Both the position numbers and the translations under genes were made by a program. This document shows positions 6,864-9,432 of a stretch of DNA of 9,432 bases, one piece after another (within the stretch, counting starts at the first letter, position 1; the number at the start of each line of letters is the position of its first letter). The DNA is from Bacillota bacterium (lineage in GTDB: Bacteria; Bacillota; Clostridia; Oscillospirales; Ruminococcaceae): the NCBI GenBank assembly GCA_023394255.1, contig JAEXAZ010000329.1:1-9432 (forward strand), in the 5' to 3' direction. A model generated the notes under the pieces. The model did no database searches. It was not told the DNA's origin and saw only the letters and a program-made list of their open reading frames with translations.

Positions 6864-7850
6864 TTAATTTGTCCGGTACACAAATTTTTTATAGCTGCCC
6901 AGCAGTTCACACAGTTCCACGGGGACAGGCTTGTTGCAGCAGTCGATGGCTTGTTTCAGCTGATTGTCATTGTCAAAGGAGGCAATGGGCACAGCCGGGA
7001 ATGCCTGGTTTGCCATGATGTACAACAGCGAAAGATCGTTGATGGAATAATCGTTTTCCTTTGCCATCTGCGTCAACGCATTGAAAATGTGAAAGTTGCT
7101 CTCATTATCATACACATCGGTGACGCTTGACGGCAGGAGTTCACCCGCAGCTTTCCGGGTGAAATAGCCTTTTGCGATTGACATATACGCCATGGCGTTT
7201 AAATCATTTTCCGCATGGTAGAGGTGTGTTTCCCTGTCCATCAGGATAAATGTCTTGTCTGCCAGATTGTCAAAATTAATGTCGGCAAGGCTCCACATCA
7301 GCTGATTGCATACAAAGCCCTGTTTGCCGGTTTGAGCGGCATAGGCGTTTGCTTCCCCCAGTCTCTCCAGGGACCAATTGGAGCAGCCGTAATACCGGAT
7401 TTTTCCAGCCTTTACGGCATCTTCCAGGCAATCCACGATCTCACTTACCGGCACGGAAGGGTCGTCGCGATGCAAAAAGTACAGATCAATATAATCTGTT
7501 TGTAAATAGCGGAGGCTTTCTTCCAGGTCATTGGCGATGTCTTTGGCCTTTACCCGCGGCACAGACATGTTTGACCAGTCGGGATGGGCGCCCTTTGTGG
7601 CGAGCACAATTTTTTGCCGATTGCCCGTCTCGGCAAACCATTCTCCGATCGTGCGCTCGCTGCGGCACAGCAGCCCCGGGTTCCAGTCCCCATACACATG
7701 AGCGGTGTCGATAAAATTTCCGCCCAGTTCCAAATACTGAGACATCTGATGCTTTGCATCCGCCTTTGACAGGGTGGAATCATAGTTCACGGTTCCCAGG
7801 CAAAGTGGCGTAACCTGCAGATCGGTTTTAGACAGCTTCAATTTTCTCAT
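6864..7850 (-). CDS. Aldo/keto reductase, first gene of the operon
   Basis: NAD(P)H-dependent oxidoreductase with a TIM-barrel fold, cytoplasmic, 328 residues (normal for the family). All four catalytic residues can be placed: Asp48 and Tyr53 in NFIDTAHVYGDW, Lys86 in VLATKG, His127 in LYFLHRDD. GKIRYYGCSNW (about 149-159) is the usual motif before the cofactor-binding half. The C-terminal half is more divergent, but PAVPIASFDNDNQLKQAI matches the family's nucleotide-binding end region. The ATG at 7850 has AAGGAG with a 9-nt gap. As the promoter-proximal gene ahead of rhaA it may act on the imported sugar (for example oxidising or reducing C1) or reduce a pathway aldehyde such as lactaldehyde; the sequence does not choose between these. 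The leader from the mapped promoter boxes is about 100 nt. Confidence 0.93.
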   Translation of the reverse strand: MRKLKLSKTDLQVTPLCLGTVNYDSTLSKADAKHQMSQYLELGGNFIDTAHVYGDWNPGLLCRSERTIGEWFAETGNRQKIVLATKGAHPDWSNMSVPRVKAKDIANDLEESLRYLQTDYIDLYFLHRDDPSVPVSEIVDCLEDAVKAGKIRYYGCSNWSLERLGEANAYAAQTGKQGFVCNQLMWSLADINFDNLADKTFILMDRETHLYHAENDLNAMAYMSIAKGYFTRKAAGELLPSSVTDVYDNESNFHIFNALTQMAKENDYSINDLSLLYIMANQAFPAVPIASFDNDNQLKQAIDCCNKPVPVELCELLGSYKKFVYRTN

Positions 7851-7939
7851 TTTTTACACTCCTTATCAACGTCCTATCAGCGCTTGTGTATCCCTTGGAA
7901 AACACTTTTGAGCAATTGTGCTGCTATTGATGGATGTTG

Positions 7940-7952
7940 CTTGTCCAACAAG
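7940..7952. promoter_or_regulatory. Probable GntR/FadR-type operator over the operon start site
   Basis: CTTGTCCAACAAG is a perfect dyad, CTTGT-N3-ACAAG, containing the TTGT-N3-ACAA core typical of operators bound by FadR-subfamily GntR regulators. It begins only a few bases downstream of the operon -10 box (7961-7956) and covers the predicted transcription start near 7949. A bound repressor here would block open-complex formation. The regulator encoded at 8216-8944 is the natural candidate (inference). Confidence 0.7.
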
Positions 7953-7955
7953 TAA

Positions 7956-7983
7956 ATTATAACACAAGGAAGTTCCTTGTCAA
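7956..7983 (-). promoter_or_regulatory. Sigma-A promoter of the sugar operon
   Basis: On the minus strand a perfect TTGACA (7983-7978) and a perfect TATAAT (7961-7956) are separated by 16 nt. Initiation is expected near 7949, about 100 nt before the reductase ATG at 7850. Perfect boxes imply a strong promoter that needs tight repression, in line with the two dyads placed in and just after it. Confidence 0.82.
7964..7980. promoter_or_regulatory. 17-bp palindrome inside the operon promoter spacer
   Basis: ACAAGGAAGTTCCTTGT is a perfect 8-bp inverted repeat around one central base. It uses the same ACAAG/CTTGT pentamer as the neighbouring operator but in everted order, and it occupies most of the spacer and part of the -35 box of the operon promoter. 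Its right arm with one more base, GTTCCTTGT, recurs exactly at 8053-8061 next to the regulator promoter. It is probably a second protein-binding site; by its spacing it may serve a different regulator or a second contact of the same one. Confidence 0.65.
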
Positions 7984-8048
7984 TATGTATATTTTTCACC
8001 AAAAATAGTTTAAATTTTTGTGTTATCAAAATATTTTTATAAAGAAAT
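7984..8048. other. AT-rich spacer with A/T tracts between the divergent promoters
   Basis: About 65 nt, very AT-rich, between the two -35 boxes. Runs such as ATTTTT (about 7990), AAAAAT (about 8000), AAATTTTT (about 8012) and AAAATATTTTT (about 8028) recur at roughly helical intervals. This could bend the DNA or act as UP elements for both promoters. No coding sequence is supported. Confidence 0.35.
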
Positions 8049-8056
8049 ACTTGTTC

Positions 8057-8069
8057 CTTGTTTGACATC
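8057..8069. promoter_or_regulatory. Degenerate operator overlapping the regulator -35 box
   Basis: CTTGTTTGACATC keeps the TGT-N3-ACA core of the operon operator (CTTGT-N3-ACAAG) with the right arm decayed to ACATC, and it contains the TTGACA -35 box itself. With the exact GTTCCTTGT repeat at 8053-8061 it suggests weaker, autoregulatory binding. Confidence 0.4.
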
Positions 8070-8089
8070 CATTAATTTTAAAGTATAAT
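8062..8089 (+). promoter_or_regulatory. Sigma-A promoter of the GntR-family regulator gene
   Basis: Perfect TTGACA (8062-8067) and perfect TATAAT (8084-8089) with a 16-nt spacer, the same geometry as the opposing operon promoter. Initiation is expected near 8096, giving an unusually long leader of about 120 nt before the ATG at 8216. Confidence 0.82.
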
Positions 8090-8095
8090 AGAGAA

Positions 8096-8215
8096 GCAGA
8101 GAATTTTTTGATTTACAAATATTTACCAATCATATATTTGAGGCGGTGAGCTTCTCCATACGCGGAGTTGGCACGCTTACAAATATGGAGTCTTAGTTGG
8201 GGGAGTGTCAGGTCA
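8096..8215 (+). promoter_or_regulatory. 120-nt leader of the regulator transcript with a stem-loop
   Basis: CTCCATA (8154-8160) is perfectly complementary to TATGGAG (8184-8190), forming a 7-bp stem around a 23-nt loop just ahead of the GGGGGAG ribosome site (8199-8205). A 16-codon reading frame from GTG at 8146 to TAG at 8196 lies across it, but its nearest SD-like GAGG is too close for good initiation. No known riboswitch class is recognised. Confidence 0.35.
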
Positions 8216-8944
8216 ATGCTCGAAAATCAGTTTTCTTCTTCCGATATTTCCAAAATCCCAAAAGTGAATGTAAGCCAGGCCACTTTTGATGCTCTTCTTG
8301 GAAAGGTGATGGACGGCACCTGGAAACAGGGCGAAAAGATCCCATCGGAAAACGAACTCAAAGAAATGCTCGGTGTAAGCCGCCACACCGTGCGATCCGC
8401 CATTACCAACCTCAATATGCTGGGCATCCTGGAAACGCGCAGAGGTGACGGCAATTATGTAAAGGGCACAGGCGTCGCTTTATATATCGATTTCCTGATT
8501 CCCTATCTCTTCACCGGAAAAACCGACGTAGCTAAAATTTTAGAGTTCCGCGAGAGCATCGAGTCTACCGCGGCGCGTTACGCCGCCATGCGGGCTACGG
8601 AGAGTGAGCTGCGTCTGATTGAAGAAAAAATGCATATCTGTGAGCAGAATAATCATGATTTGCAGAACTACCCCGCATTTGACTTTGATTTCCACCTCGC
8701 GATTGCGGAAGCCTCCAAAAGCGACCTGCTCATACAATCCATGTATGTGGTAAAGAAATACTGCTTTGCCGCCATTGCGGAATATTTTGACTTGGACCTT
8801 ACCTTGGATGGTACGGACTTGCATCACCGGCGCATTTATGAAGCACTGATCAAACGTGATGCCGACCGCGCCTGCGAGGCTATGAGTAAACATATCCGCA
8901 GCATCATCCATAAGATTGACGAACGGTCCCAACCAGGTTACTAG
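8216..8944 (+). CDS. GntR-family transcriptional regulator, FadR subfamily (FCD ligand-binding domain)
   Basis: DNA-binding regulator of 242 residues, the likely repressor of the divergent sugar operon. The N-terminal winged helix-turn-helix spans about 19-84: GEKIPSENELKEMLGVSRHTVRSA (39-62, shown by G39, P43, S44, E45, S56, R57, V59, R60) and the wing GDGNYV (77-82). The rest is an all-helical FCD domain starting at ILEFRESIE. Asp156, His160, His204 and His226 match the D-x3-H ... H ... H pattern that binds a metal ion beside the effector in FCD proteins. The ATG at 8216 is chosen because GGGGGAG (8199-8205) lies ten bases upstream; an in-frame TTG at 8168 would add 16 residues without family similarity. 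FadR-type regulators usually sense organic acids or sugar acids, so the effector may be a pathway metabolite and not the free sugar. A TTGT-N3-ACAA site lies at the operon start. Confidence 0.93.
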   Translation: MLENQFSSSDISKIPKVNVSQATFDALLGKVMDGTWKQGEKIPSENELKEMLGVSRHTVRSAITNLNMLGILETRRGDGNYVKGTGVALYIDFLIPYLFTGKTDVAKILEFRESIESTAARYAAMRATESELRLIEEKMHICEQNNHDLQNYPAFDFDFHLAIAEASKSDLLIQSMYVVKKYCFAAIAEYFDLDLTLDGTDLHHRRIYEALIKRDADRACEAMSKHIRSIIHKIDERSQPGY

Positions 8945-8999
8945 ATATCCGCGCGGGCAGGATGCACCCGCCGGGGTAAATGAATACGACGAATATGAA

Positions 9000-9034
9000 A
9001 AAAGCACGTTTCCAAAGTATGGAAACGTGCTTTT
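9000..9034. terminator. Bidirectional Rho-independent terminator after the regulator gene
   Basis: GCACGTTTCC (9004-9013) pairs perfectly with GGAAACGTGC (9021-9030) around a 7-nt loop, and flanking AAAA/TTTT extends the stem. A T-run follows on the plus strand (TTTTCTT from 9031); six A's at 8998-9003 give a T-run on the minus strand. It ends the regulator transcript 60 nt after its stop codon and would also stop any minus-strand transcription coming from the right. Confidence 0.9.
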
Positions 9035-9274
9035 CTTAGTAATACAATAAACTATTCTAATCGATTTCTCGCCCTATTAAGTCAGCAAGAGCTTGCATTT
9101 TAATATTATTAGACAAATTATTACAATTAAATTTAGTTACTTTGCAGGTAGACACGGTATATATTGAAATGTTAATATTTTAATATACCAGTTTGAGGAA
9201 CATCTATTGGCCCTCGATGAAATCATAATGATGAATTGCCGTTGAATAAAGTTTTGCAGGAAAGCAGGGGAAAA
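9035..9274. other. AT-rich intergenic region before the right-edge gene
   Basis: 240 nt with no supported gene. It is markedly AT-rich (for example around 9095-9190). A small dyad ATCAT-A-ATGAT is at 9222-9232. I found no pair of -35 and -10 boxes good enough to call a promoter, although one for the gene at 9275 should lie here. Confidence 0.5.
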
Positions 9275-9432
9275 ATGGGGGGAAATAGTGAGCTTTACAA
9301 AAATTATGGGAAGCTGACAACAAAGGGACATCAAAAAGAGCGCATAGATGCGTTAAACATTATTGAAAGTGGTATCCGACGCGCTGTTCCGTATACAGAA
9401 ACGTTGAACCTGTTGGAGGTGTCTAAAGACAA
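9275..9432 (+). CDS. N-terminus of a new gene, possibly glycerate 2-kinase (DUF4147-type); cut by the window edge
   Basis: An open frame of 52 codons runs from the ATG at 9275 to the right edge without a stop. AGGGG lies five bases upstream, a plausible ribosome site. The visible product begins MGGNSELYKNYG and continues with KERIDALNIIESGIRRAVPY (21-40). That last stretch, basic residues then DAL-IIE-GI-AVPY, is the kind of first helix seen at the start of glycerate 2-kinases of the GckA/TtuD (DUF4147-MOFRL) family, but only a short and weakly conserved part is visible. Catalytic regions are outside the window. The preceding terminator makes it a separate transcription unit. That it is a real gene is fairly sure; the family name is tentative. 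Confidence 0.5.
   Translation, partial: MGGNSELYKNYGKLTTKGHQKERIDALNIIESGIRRAVPYTETLNLLEVSKD

Noticed and set aside
7895..7915. Possible catabolite-responsive (cre) site in the operon leader, around the sequence GGAAAACACTTTTG
   Set aside because: It looks roughly symmetric but lacks the central CG and misses several fixed positions of the CcpA consensus.
7877..8068. 63-codon minus-strand frame across the divergent promoter region
   Set aside because: It covers the promoter boxes and operators and has no ribosome site; the region is better explained as regulatory.
9137..9334. 65-codon minus-strand frame near the right end
   Set aside because: It overlaps the better-supported plus-strand start at 9275 and has no ribosome site or family features.
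1..9432. tRNA or rRNA genes, CRISPR arrays, transposases or attachment sites
   Set aside because: No cloverleaf, regularly spaced repeats, transposase motifs or paired terminal repeats were seen on either strand.

Overview
The window looks like part of a bacterial chromosome from a Gram-positive Clostridia-type Firmicute. The reasons are strong AGGAG-like ribosome binding sites, a lipoprotein-anchored solute-binding protein with a Ser/Ala-rich linker, consensus TTGACA/TATAAT promoters, AT-rich intergenic DNA and fairly GC-rich genes. The species cannot be fixed from the sequence alone. It reads as a carbohydrate-utilisation locus of the L-rhamnose (6-deoxyhexose) type, controlled by a divergently transcribed GntR/FadR-family regulator.

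Layout. Positions 7850 down to 1 form one minus-strand gene cluster. In transcription order it encodes an aldo/keto reductase (7850-6864), L-rhamnose isomerase rhaA (6837-5575), a small protein of the Anabaena sensory rhodopsin transducer (ASRT) superfamily (5564-5199), a 12-helix MFS transporter (5145-3952), a sugar-binding lipoprotein (3857-2763), a double ABC ATPase of the RbsA/MglA type (2352-829), and an RbsC-type permease that starts at 836 and runs off the left edge. Most junctions are tight (10 to 94 nt, and an 8-nt overlap between ATPase and permease). The exception is a 410-nt gap between the binding protein and the ATPase, which is full of inverted repeats and holds a possible internal promoter.

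Control region. Between 7850 and 8216 lie two face-to-face regulatory units. The minus-strand operon promoter and the plus-strand regulator promoter each have perfect TTGACA and TATAAT boxes with a 16-nt spacer. A TTGT-N3-ACAA palindrome, the type bound by FadR-subfamily regulators, covers the predicted operon start site. A weaker TGT-N3-ACA copy overlaps the regulator's -35 box. A second, everted palindrome of the same CTTGT/ACAAG pentamer fills the spacer of the operon promoter. The regulator (8216-8944) ends at a strong bidirectional terminator (9000-9034).

Right end. After about 240 nt of AT-rich DNA a new plus-strand gene starts at 9275 and leaves the window after 52 codons. Its N-terminus weakly resembles glycerate 2-kinases.

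How the genes work together (inference). The lipoprotein and ABC transporter, and perhaps the MFS carrier, import the sugar or a sugar derivative. RhaA isomerises it, and the aldo/keto reductase performs a redox step on a sugar or a downstream aldehyde. The ASRT-type protein probably binds a small ligand. The GntR/FadR repressor senses an effector and opens the operon. No kinase (rhaB) or aldolase (rhaD) is present here, so the pathway is incomplete within the window. The least expected items are the ASRT-type protein placed between an isomerase and a carrier, the compact operator architecture, and the structured 410-nt gap inside the transporter genes.
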